Assembly (NCBI GenBank): GCA_025363655.1
Contig: JANYDK010000063.1
Coordinates: forward strand, 18,288 to 82,287
Direction of reading: 5' to 3'
DNA length: 64,000 nt
Source: Deltaproteobacteria bacterium
GTDB taxonomy: Bacteria > Myxococcota_A > Polyangia > Polyangiales > JADJMO01
A model generated the notes under the pieces. The model ran no database searches and was not told where the DNA came from. It worked only from the letters and a program-made list of their open reading frames with translations. Both the position numbers and the translations under genes were made by a program. Of the stretch, positions 51,721-62,038 are shown one piece after another (positions within the stretch are counted from its first letter, which is position 1; every line of letters starts with the position of its first letter).

Positions 51721-53813
51721 AGCTCGCGCCCGAGCAGCGACGCCAGTCGGAGCACGCGTTCGATCGCCGATTCGATCACCGCGTCGGCCTGTGCATCCGT
51801 CTCGGCCTTCGTCTTGGAGTCGGCGGCGACGCCGGGCGCAGGTGGAGCCCATGACGAGCGCGCGCCGTGGAGCAGCGCCGTCGCCTCGTCGACGAGCGCG
51901 CGCGCGCGAGCTTCCGAGATCGTCGTCGCGACGAGTTGCCGCGCCAAGGTGTCGAGCGCGGTGAGGGCGAGCGTGAGGCGACGTGCGTGCGTGATCACCT
52001 GCATCGCCTGCTCGGCCTCGACGACGGTACGAATCGGCTCGGCGAGATAGCGCTCGAGTGAGCTCTCGGCATCTCCCATCGCCTTCGCGCCCGCGCGACG
52101 CACGCTGGGCACTGCGGCACGTTTCGCAACGTCGCCGGTGAGGGAGCCGAGGACGGCGCCGAGGTAGCGTTCGACCTCGATCAACATCGTGGCGCGCATC
52201 TCGGCGAGTCGGCCGCGCTCCCACGAGGGGAAAATCAGCAGCGAAGCGACGAGCGCGACGAGGCCGCCGAGGATCGCGTCGGTGGCACGCAGCACCGCGG
52301 TCCAGCCATCGCCGGGGTGACGCATCGCGAGGAGCACGAACGCCGGCGTGAGAAAGAACGTGAAGAGACGATAGCTGCGCGGCCTCGTCACCACCGCGGC
52401 GACGGAGAGCGGGAACATCGCGAGCCCGAGGAGGAGCGGCCCACGCACGACGAACATGAGGAGCGCGGCGACTGCGCTTCCGAGCACGGTGCCGATCACG
52501 CGCTCGATCGCCCGTCGCACGGTCGCTCCTGGATACGGCTGCAGGACCGCGAGCGTGGTCACCGTCACCCACGAGCCGTGCGAGGGCGAGATCGCGCTCG
52601 CCACCATCGACGCCGCTGCCACTGCAGCCGCGACGCGCAGGGCATGACGAAAGAACGGCGAGTCGAGCTGCAGTGAATCGAGGAGCGTGCGCGCCGTATC
52701 GGCGAATCGAGATTGGGCGATTGGCCGCGCTTTGTCCTCGTCGGCGACCGGATAGAGATCGGCGTGATCGGGCTCGACGGAGAGGCGCAACGAGGCGAGC
52801 GCGTCGGCACCGAGACGCGCGCGGAGACGTTCGATGGTGTCGACACTGCGCTCCGGCTTGGGCGTGGGCGGCGGCGAGGAAAAGCGATGCGAGACGCGCC
52901 GCGTGATCACGGCCTCGCTCGTCGCGGCGTAGAGCGCGGCGATCTCGGCGAGCCCGGCCGCATCGCGTGTGTCGAGATCATCGCGAGCATCGCCACGATG
53001 GCTCTGCAGCTGCTCGGCGAGGGTCACGAGCACGAGAAATTGCGACTCCGCGAGCCCGAGGAGCACGCGCAAGCCGCTCCCCCATCGCGACTCGCCGGAA
53101 CGACGAGAACGCATCGCCAAGGCGACGCCGCGCGCTTGCTCGATCGCTTCACGGACGCGTCTCGGGCGAGTGCGGACGATCGCCGTCCATCGATCGGCGA
53201 GCCGATCGGGCTCGTCCGTCGTGACCGCCGCACGAGGCGATTCACGCACGCACGCATGGACGTCGCGTGCATAGGCGGCGAGCTCGGCGTAGACGGCGGC
53301 GAGCGCGCGGCGCACCGGCATGTGCGTCCACACCGGCCAGACGATGGTCGAGAGGACGAGCGCGATCGCACTTCCATAGCCAAAATACAGGGCATCGAGC
53401 GCTGGAGCGGAGTCGGTCTTGGTTCCGGCGATGGCGGCGGTGACGGCCACCAAGGTGCCGAGTGAGGCGCCGCCGCCCCCGAGCGAGCGCAAGAGAGAGC
53501 CCGCGAAGGCGACGGCGGCGACGACCACGACGACGAGCCACGGGGAGTACGCGACCGATTCGGCGACGAAGAGCGCACCACCGCCGAGAATCGCGAAGGT
53601 GACGAGCGAGAGCGCGCGACGTGGACGTGAGCCGCCCGGATCGGCGAGCGTGCCGAGCCATCCTCCGAGCGCCATGCTCGCGAGCTCGTGACGCCCGGTG
53701 CGCGCGGCGAGGACGAAGGGAATGACCGTCGCGAGCGCGGCCCGAATGCCCGTCGCGATGTCCGGGATCAGCGTCTCGACCGACGCGCGCAGGCGGCTCG
53801 CGCGAACGCTCAC
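51711..53813 (-). CDS. FUSC-family membrane protein (aromatic-acid exporter-like)
   Basis: 700 residues from GTG 53813. Two similar membrane halves are separated by a cytoplasmic region: helices at about 20-165 and 395-535, each ending in the usual hydrophobic runs (LVVVVVAAVAFAG; MFVVRGPLLLGLAMFPLSVAAVV). The second half has SPSHGSWVTVTTLAVLQPYPGATVRRAIERVIGT, shortened here to its recognisable signature, typical of YccS/AaeB relatives. A helical cytoplasmic tail follows. Such proteins export aromatic carboxylic acids or related compounds. No membrane-fusion partner gene is adjacent. The 3' end overlaps the convergent kinase gene by 10 bases. Confidence 0.86.
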
Positions 53814-53821
53814 GTCTCACA

Positions 53822-54823
53822 TCACAGATCGTCGATCGACTTCACGGTGTCTTCGAGGTTCTTGCGCGGCGCATAGCCGAGCTCCTCGCGCGCGCGGCGA
53901 TCGTCGACCATGCAGACGTATTTGACGTGATCGAGCTCGGGCGCGGGGAACGACGAAATGCGCCATTTGTAGAGGCTGGTGAGCATCGTCTTGGCGAGCT
54001 GGTGCGGCACCGGAATCGACGGGCGCCCGAGCGTGCGGATGATGCGCGAGAGCGGCAGCGGCTCGGGCCCGGCGAGGTTGAAGATGCCCTTCACGCCCGG
54101 TCGCAAGGCGAGCTTGAGCGCGTGCACGACGTCGTCTTCGTGGATCACCTGCACCATCGGATCGAACCCGAGGAGCGTCGGCACCACCGGCAGGCGCAGA
54201 TAGTTCGACGCCGCGTTGTGGACGCTGCCGAGGATGTGCACCGGACGCAGCACCACGGTCTCGGTCTCGGGGTGCTTCCAGAAGAACGATTGCGCCAACA
54301 TGTCGACCTCGATGAGGTCGCGAATGTCGGGGAAATGCTGGCCGCCGAGCAGCGGTGACTCTTCGGTGAGGAACTGCGCGTTGTCGGGCTGCGGGCCGTA
54401 GACGTTGGAGCTCGAGAGGACGACGAGCTTCTTCAGCTTGTACTGCGCGACGTAGTCGAGGAGCTTGGTGAAGCCACTGACGTTCCACGAGTGATGATCG
54501 GCCGCAGAAGCGCGCGGATCGTGCATCACGCCGAGGTGGACGACCGCCGAGATGCTCGCGTCACCACCGCGGAAAGCGTCTTGCGTCTTCTTGCGACGAA
54601 GGTCGACCGCCCAGTGCTCGACGTCCTTCGGCTTGTCGGGGAAGGCGCGACGATCGATGCCGATGACGCGCGTCTCGCGGTGGAGCACGCGACAGAGACG
54701 ACGACCGAGCCGACCGCAGATGCCGGTGACGATGATGCCCGGCTCGTTGCTCTCGACGGTGGCACGCGCGACCGGCGGCGGGATGCTCACGCGCTTGGGA
54801 ACGCCGCGCGACTCGGTGGACAT
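53822..54823 (-). CDS. NAD(P)-binding SDR/epimerase-like protein lacking the catalytic YxxxK
   Basis: 333 residues. The Rossmann motif TGICGRLGRRLCRVL and the acidic strand-2 end GIDRR are present, as is VVLSSSNVYG, so it is an extended short-chain dehydrogenase/epimerase fold. In the position where Tyr-x-x-x-Lys is expected (after LLGGQHFP) the sequence reads DIRDLIEVD, so both Tyr and Lys appear missing. The C-terminus (IHEDDVVHALKLAL, FNLAGPEPL) is family-like. It may be a binding or regulatory protein rather than an enzyme. The start is 16 bases after the upstream kinase stop, so the two are co-transcribed. Confidence 0.82.
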   Translation of the reverse strand: MSTESRGVPKRVSIPPPVARATVESNEPGIIVTGICGRLGRRLCRVLHRETRVIGIDRRAFPDKPKDVEHWAVDLRRKKTQDAFRGGDASISAVVHLGVMHDPRASAADHHSWNVSGFTKLLDYVAQYKLKKLVVLSSSNVYGPQPDNAQFLTEESPLLGGQHFPDIRDLIEVDMLAQSFFWKHPETETVVLRPVHILGSVHNAASNYLRLPVVPTLLGFDPMVQVIHEDDVVHALKLALRPGVKGIFNLAGPEPLPLSRIIRTLGRPSIPVPHQLAKTMLTSLYKWRISSFPAPELDHVKYVCMVDDRRAREELGYAPRKNLEDTVKSIDDL

Positions 54824-54839
54824 GGCCCCGATGGTACCC

Positions 54840-56765
<1,926 letters not shown>

Positions 56766-56827
56766 CGAGCGATTCGACGCTAGCACGGCGCTCGGGGCGA
56801 GGCATGATGGAGAGAACGGAGACGAAC

Positions 56828-57505
56828 ATGAAGCGATCGATCCGCGCTCTGGCCTGGGCGACGACGCTGCTCGTCATGGCGTGCGGGGGCAGTGAATCGA
56901 GTGATGGCCCGACCGACACTGGCGGGATCGACGGCAGTTTCGATGGCAGCGGCGTCGACACCAGTGCTCCGGCCGACGTTGGTCTCGACACGAAGACCGA
57001 CGCGACCGCAGCCGACACGACCGCCGACAGCACCGCAGAAACCTCTGCCGATTCGATCGCCGAGGCCAGCCCCGACACCGCAGCCGACGCCGTCGTCGAT
57101 GCACCGAGCGGGCTCACGATCACCGTCACGCCGACGATCTTCGAGGACTGCATGCCGATCGTCGCCTCCGATCCGGTGTCGATCACCGGCGACGTCACCG
57201 TGCGCAACGACACCGGCGCATCGGTCGGCCCCATCACCGCGACCTTCGGCACCGTACGCACCCCCGGCGGCGCGGCCTTCGGCACCTACAAGCTGAAATC
57301 GCTGTCGATCCCCGCCATCGCCCATGGCGCCTCGAGCAGCGCGAAATTCCAGAAAGAGCCGAGCACGTTCTCGCCGGCGAGCGCGTGCGCCTCGATCAAG
57401 TGCGGCAGCTCGGTCGAAGTCGAGCTCACCTTCTTCGGCACCGGCCTCCCGACGGCGGGCCTGGCGGTGAAGTCCACGGCCGTGACCTGCAGCTGCGCCC
57501 TCTGA
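56828..57505 (+). CDS. Lipoprotein with Asp/Thr/Ala linker
   Basis: 225 residues from ATG 56828, with a GGAG ribosome site upstream; ATG 56804 gives a poorer leader. The signal peptide ends LLVMACGGS. A 65-residue acidic linker (DTKTDATAADTTADSTAETS region) precedes a beta-sandwich-like domain (LTITVTPTIFEDC to the end) with Cys near EDCMP, ACASIKCG and TCSCAL. Probably a small surface beta domain. Function unknown. It converges with the propeller lipoprotein gene, 7 bases apart. Confidence 0.8.
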   Translation: MKRSIRALAWATTLLVMACGGSESSDGPTDTGGIDGSFDGSGVDTSAPADVGLDTKTDATAADTTADSTAETSADSIAEASPDTAADAVVDAPSGLTITVTPTIFEDCMPIVASDPVSITGDVTVRNDTGASVGPITATFGTVRTPGGAAFGTYKLKSLSIPAIAHGASSSAKFQKEPSTFSPASACASIKCGSSVEVELTFFGTGLPTAGLAVKSTAVTCSCAL

Positions 57506-57512
57506 GCGAGAG

Positions 57513-58826
57513 TCAGCGAACGTACTGCGTCTGCGAGTAGCGACGTCGACCGTCGCGAAGATCGAAGAGCTGGAGGTACGTGATCATCGCCTCGGCGCCG
57601 CGCACCGCGAGGATCGGTCCTTCGTCGGTCGCGTGCAACGAGATGGTCACTCGGTTGAGGTAAGCGCTGTGCGCGATCTCGAGCTGCTCGAGGGCGCCAG
57701 CCCAGAGGAGTTTGCCAGACAGCCGATCGAACGCCAGCGGGGACGCGCCGCTGGAGAACGCAGGGAAATTCACGACGAAAATACGATCGCCGCTCATCGA
57801 CGCGACCGCGGAGTCGTCGGCGCGAAGGAGGCCGGTGGCGGTCCAACGAGTCGTGCCGTCGAGCTCGAGGAGGCGCACCGTCGGACGCACGGTGAGAAGC
57901 CCTTCGACGGCGCCGTCCTCGCGGGTCACGACGGCGGTGACCTCTTCTTCGACGCGCGCGATCTCGGCGCCGTCGGTGAGCCGCACGACGACCGCGCGAC
58001 CGACCGTCGTCGACCACAGCGTCGAGATGAGGATGTTGCGTCCATCGTTCGCCCGCACGAGGAAGCTCATGAACGTCGGATCGGTCGACTTGGCGAGGAC
58101 GATGCGCTTGGTGAAACGCACCGCGCCGTGCTCGTCGAGGCAGGTGACCTCGAACTCCTTCGCCTTCTGCACGGCGCCGCACGCGCCTTTGCCGTCCGCG
58201 GTGACGACGTAGTCGGCGCGACCCCAGGGCCGGATGGGAAACGACGCCGTGGCGATCGGCGCTGGTTTTCCCTCCTCGAAGATCTCGAGGCCGCCGCTTT
58301 CGTGGAAGACGAAGAGGCGCCCGGAGACGACGACGAGCTGTGCGATCTCGGAGATGGTGAGCGGCTTCTGCGACTCCCCCGTCGTCGAGACTTCGCTTCC
58401 GGCTGGCGATTTCGCGACCTTCGGGAACGCGGTGAGCGAGGTCTTCGTCGCGCACCAGACGCGTGAATCGGTGATCGCGATCTTCTCGCAGGCAGCGCCG
58501 GTGGCGTGCCAGAGCTCACCGGTGCAACCGAGATCGAAGACGCGCAAGACGCCGTCTCGACCGACGACGTATGCGCGCGTGCCATCGCTGGTCTCGATCC
58601 GCGGCAACTCGTCGGCCACCTTGCACGCGAGCGCCGTCTTGCGCAGATCGACGATGCGACCATCGGCGACCACTCGCTCTTCGAAGGGCGGCGCCGCATC
58701 GACACGCGCATCGACGAGAACCGGATCGCGGACGATCTTCGACGAATCACGCTCGCTGCGACATGACGAGCAAGAGAAGCTCGCCGACGCGATCGCGACG
58801 AGGGCGACGAAGACGGCGCGCGTCAT
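57513..58826 (-). CDS. Lipoprotein with PQQ-like beta-propeller repeats
   Basis: 437 residues from ATG 58826, which gives the signal MTRAVFVALVAIASASFSCSSC. The mature part has repeated blades such as RAYVVGRDGVLRVFDLGCTGELW, TRWTATGLLR and SPLAFDRLSGKLLWAGAL, in the manner of PQQ/BamB-like propellers. No cofactor-binding residues were identified. It probably binds proteins in the periplasm. Its start overlaps the stop of gluQ (ATGA), although the two functions look unrelated. Confidence 0.78.
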   Translation of the reverse strand: MTRAVFVALVAIASASFSCSSCRSERDSSKIVRDPVLVDARVDAAPPFEERVVADGRIVDLRKTALACKVADELPRIETSDGTRAYVVGRDGVLRVFDLGCTGELWHATGAACEKIAITDSRVWCATKTSLTAFPKVAKSPAGSEVSTTGESQKPLTISEIAQLVVVSGRLFVFHESGGLEIFEEGKPAPIATASFPIRPWGRADYVVTADGKGACGAVQKAKEFEVTCLDEHGAVRFTKRIVLAKSTDPTFMSFLVRANDGRNILISTLWSTTVGRAVVVRLTDGAEIARVEEEVTAVVTREDGAVEGLLTVRPTVRLLELDGTTRWTATGLLRADDSAVASMSGDRIFVVNFPAFSSGASPLAFDRLSGKLLWAGALEQLEIAHSAYLNRVTISLHATDEGPILAVRGAEAMITYLQLFDLRDGRRRYSQTQYVR

Positions 58827-59800
58827 CGGCTGCTCGAATCGCCCACGTGGGGCCGCAGCCATTCTCGAGGCGGAGCCCACGCGGCGCGAGGTCGCATCGG
58901 TGTCGTCCCGGCCGATTCGATCAAGTGACCGAGGCTCGCATCTTCGTCGATCACGAAGCCGAGCGCGTCGCCGAGCACGCGCAAGATCGCGGCTGCGGTC
59001 ACGCCGACCTCGCGCAGCTCGGCGATCGTCGATCCGCGCCACTTGCTTTGATGTCGCTTCGCCAGTCGTTCGCCGTCGGGGCCGAGCACCATCGGCAGGT
59101 GGGCGTACGCGGGCGGCGCCCCGTCGAGGAGCTGCGCAAGGAGGATCTGCCGCGCCGTCGACGGCAAAAGATCGTCACCGCGTACGACTTCTTCGACACG
59201 CATCGCGACGTCGTCCACCGTCACCGCCAGTTGATAGGACGCGACCCCATCGGCACGGAGGAGCACGAAATCACCGACCTGCGCGCCGACGTCTTCATCC
59301 TGTGGGCCGGCGAAGGCGTCGACGAAGCGAATGCGCGCGCGTCCGTCGTCGGGGACGCGCAGGCGCAGGGACGCCGGCCTGCCTGCCCGACGACGTGACG
59401 GGTCGCGACACGTCCCCGGATAACGCGGTCCCTCCTCGCCGGCGTGTGGCGCCGAGGCCGCGCGGGAGATCTCCGCGCGCGTGCAGGTGCAGGGATAGAC
59501 GTGGCCGCGCGCTTCGAGGTCAGCGATGGCAGCGCTGTATTTCTCGCTCCGTCGTGACTGTGAATAATCACCATATGGACCTCCGACGCCGGGTCCCTCG
59601 TCCCATGCGAGACCGAGCCAGGTCAGATCGTCGAGGATGCGCGCCGCCGAGCCGGGCACGACGCGCGGTGGATCGAGGTCTTCCATGCGGACCATCCACG
59701 CGTCGCCGACGGCCTTCGCGCGCAAGTACGACGCGAGCGCCGTGAAGGCACCCCCGAGGTGCAAGTCGCCGGTCGGCGAAGGAGCGAATCGACCACGCAC
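58823..59800 (-). CDS. gluQ: Glutamyl-Q tRNA(Asp) synthetase
   Basis: 325 residues from a GTG start. It is a shortened glutamyl-tRNA synthetase catalytic domain: HIGH-like signature APSPTGDLHLGG, the KMSKS-like LAKRHQS, and a zinc site with PCTCTRAE and GTC. There is no anticodon-binding domain, the hallmark of GluQ. The enzyme activates glutamate and attaches it to queuosine in tRNA-Asp. It is co-transcribed with the propeller lipoprotein gene and divergent from pilT. Confidence 0.92.
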   Translation of the reverse strand: MRGRFAPSPTGDLHLGGAFTALASYLRAKAVGDAWMVRMEDLDPPRVVPGSAARILDDLTWLGLAWDEGPGVGGPYGDYSQSRRSEKYSAAIADLEARGHVYPCTCTRAEISRAASAPHAGEEGPRYPGTCRDPSRRRAGRPASLRLRVPDDGRARIRFVDAFAGPQDEDVGAQVGDFVLLRADGVASYQLAVTVDDVAMRVEEVVRGDDLLPSTARQILLAQLLDGAPPAYAHLPMVLGPDGERLAKRHQSKWRGSTIAELREVGVTAAAILRVLGDALGFVIDEDASLGHLIESAGTTPMRPRAAWAPPREWLRPHVGDSSSR

Positions 59801-59895
59801 CTGTGCATGATAACCCGCACGCCTGTGTGGAAGCGGACACGTCGAAGCGGCGTTACGCTGGAGGGTCGGACGCCGATCACGAGCAACATGAGCAC

Positions 59896-61482
59896 ATGAG
59901 CACCATCCAGGGACTCCTCCGCCTCGCCGCCAGTCAATCGGCCGACGAGCTGCTGCTTCGCGAAGGCGATCCGCCGCTCTTGCGCGTCTCCGGCGCCGTT
60001 CGACGGCTCTCGATGCCGGTGATGGACGGCGCGCTGGTGCTCGACACGCTTCGTGAGGTCGTCGGTGACGAGGCCGCGCGCAGCGACGGCGACGGCAAAT
60101 TTCCCATCGAGGGCCACGGAATCGTGCGTGCGCGATGGCGTCGCCTCGGTCGACTCGAGGTGACGTTCGCGATCGGCAAGGCCGCCCACCTCGAGCCGCG
60201 CGCAGAGACGCCGAAGCCAGCGACGTCTTCTCACCTCGCGTCCACTCACCTCGCGCCCTCGACCCGCGTTCAAGTGGCGACGGCGATCACGACCAGCGCA
60301 TCGAGCACGTCGGCGAGCACTCCTCTCGAAGCGAGCGCGGCGCGGCGCCCGCCAATCGAGCCGCACGATCGCCTCGGCGCGCTGCTCGTCCTCGCGCTCG
60401 AGAGGGGCGCTTCCGACTTGGTGCTTGCCGAGGGCAAACCGGTCGCGGCCAAGGTCCAAGGCGAGATGGTGCGTTTCGAGAGCGAGGGCTATCGCACCGC
60501 CGTGCGTGCACACGCCGAAGGGGCACCGCTCAGCGGCGCGGTCACCGACGTCGCGGGGATGATCCTCCCGCACCTCGACACGCCGCGCCGCATCGCCTTC
60601 GAAACGCGCGGCAGCGCCGACTTCGCGGTCGAGCTCGCCCTCCTCGGCGGCGGCGTCGCGCGATTTCGCGGAAGCCTATTTTCTGCGCTCGGCGGCGCCT
60701 CGGCGGTGCTTCGGCCGATCCGTGGCGCGCCTCCGTCCCTCCGCGAGCTGCGCCTTCCCGAGAGCATCGCGCGCTTCGTCGAGCAGCACGACGGGCTCGT
60801 CCTCGTCACCGGCGCGGCCGGCAGCGGCAAGAGCACGACGCTCGTCTCGCTCGTCGCCCACGTCGATCGCGCACAGCACGCCCGCCACATCATCACGCTC
60901 GAAGATCCGATCGAGTACGTCTTCTCCCCCGAACGCGCGGTCATCCATCAGCGTGAGGTCGGCGTGCACGTCTCGTCCTTCGCCGAGGGTCTCCGCGCGG
61001 CGTTGCGCGAGGCGCCCGATGTGATTCTGCTCGGCGAAATGCGCGATCCCGAGACCATCGCCGCCGCGGTGACCGCCGCCGAGACCGGCCACCTCGTGCT
61101 CTCGACGCTGCACGCGGGCAGCGCCGGCGGCGCGATCGATCGCATCGTCGACGTCTTTCCCGAGCACCAACAGAAGCAAGTGCGCGCGCAGCTCGCCGAC
61201 GTCCTTCGTGGGGTCGTCACGCAGCGTCTCATTCCGAGCCGCGACGGCGGTCGGGTGCCGGCGGTCGAGGTATTGCCGATGACCTATGCGGTGGCGAACC
61301 TCATCCGGGAGGGGAAGACGTTTCAGATTCCGCAGGTGCTGCAGACGGGGAGGGACGCCGGGATGGTGCCGATGGCGAGAGCGCTCGCCGAGTTGGTGAA
61401 GACCGGGCAGGTGGAGCGAGACGTCGCGAGACGGTATGCGCCCGATGCAGCGCATTTCGACGAGCAGCTGCGGGGGAAGTGA
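59896..61482 (+). CDS. pilT: PilT-like pilus retraction ATPase with duplicated N-terminal domain
   Basis: 528 residues from ATG 59896, against about 350-370 for typical PilT. The C-terminal motor domain is standard: Walker A GAAGSGKST (near 305), Walker B VILLGEMRDPETI, His box TGHLVLSTLHAGSA and ANLIREGKT. Upstream are two PilT-N-like segments: IQGLLRLAASQSADELLLREGDPPLLR at the start, and LGALLVLALERGASDLVLAEGKPV at about 157-180. They are split by an Ala/Ser/Thr linker. PilT depolymerises type IV pili for twitching. No other pil gene is nearby, so this may be a PilT paralogue. Confidence 0.88.
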   Translation: MSTIQGLLRLAASQSADELLLREGDPPLLRVSGAVRRLSMPVMDGALVLDTLREVVGDEAARSDGDGKFPIEGHGIVRARWRRLGRLEVTFAIGKAAHLEPRAETPKPATSSHLASTHLAPSTRVQVATAITTSASSTSASTPLEASAARRPPIEPHDRLGALLVLALERGASDLVLAEGKPVAAKVQGEMVRFESEGYRTAVRAHAEGAPLSGAVTDVAGMILPHLDTPRRIAFETRGSADFAVELALLGGGVARFRGSLFSALGGASAVLRPIRGAPPSLRELRLPESIARFVEQHDGLVLVTGAAGSGKSTTLVSLVAHVDRAQHARHIITLEDPIEYVFSPERAVIHQREVGVHVSSFAEGLRAALREAPDVILLGEMRDPETIAAAVTAAETGHLVLSTLHAGSAGGAIDRIVDVFPEHQQKQVRAQLADVLRGVVTQRLIPSRDGGRVPAVEVLPMTYAVANLIREGKTFQIPQVLQTGRDAGMVPMARALAELVKTGQVERDVARRYAPDAAHFDEQLRGK

Positions 61483-61508
61483 GCTGACTGTCGCGCTGGC
61501 TCCGATGG

Positions 61509-61994
61509 CTAGGCCATCTTCGCGGCCGGGGCTTTGGCTTTGGCTTGGCACTCGGGGCAGACGCCGTACATCTCGTGCTTGTGCGAGCGGATGACGAAGC
61601 CGTGGCGGGCGGCGATTTCTTCCTGCAGCGCTTCGACGCGCGGTTCCTCGAACTCGACGATGCGTTTGCACTCGACGCAGATGAGATGGTCGTGGTGTGC
61701 GTCGCCGTCGGCGAGCTCGTAGCGGGTGAGGCCGTCGCCGAACTTGCGCTCGTTGGCGACGCCGCTCTCGGCGAGCAGCTTGAGCGTGCGGTAGACGGTT
61801 GCATAACCAATCGATGAATCGCGCTCGCGGACGCGGGCGAGGAGCTCTTCGATGGAGACGTGATCGGGTTGCGCGAAGAAGGCCTCGACGATGTGCTCGC
61901 GCTGCTTCGTCGAGCGCAGGCCCTTCTTGGCCATGAACGACTCGAGCATCTGCCGGAATTGCTCGCGGTCGATGCTGGTGGTGCTGCCGGTCAC
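61509..61994 (-). CDS. fur: Fur-family ferric uptake regulator
   Basis: 161 residues from GTG 61994, with a GGAGG ribosome site. A winged-helix DNA-binding domain (ATVYRTLKLLAESG) is followed by the metal-sensing dimerisation domain: HHDHLICVECKRIVEF and two CxxC pairs (CVEC, CPEC) for structural zinc. The N-terminal extension MTGSTTSIDREQF is short. It represses iron-uptake genes with Fe2+ or senses zinc/peroxide; which is not decidable here. It lies 44 bases downstream of the ATPase-like gene on the same strand. Confidence 0.9.
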   Translation of the reverse strand: MTGSTTSIDREQFRQMLESFMAKKGLRSTKQREHIVEAFFAQPDHVSIEELLARVRERDSSIGYATVYRTLKLLAESGVANERKFGDGLTRYELADGDAHHDHLICVECKRIVEFEEPRVEALQEEIAARHGFVIRSHKHEMYGVCPECQAKAKAPAAKMA

Positions 61995-62038
61995 GTGGCC
62001 TCCGAGGATGAACGATGGCGAACGGGACGGCGCCGAGG

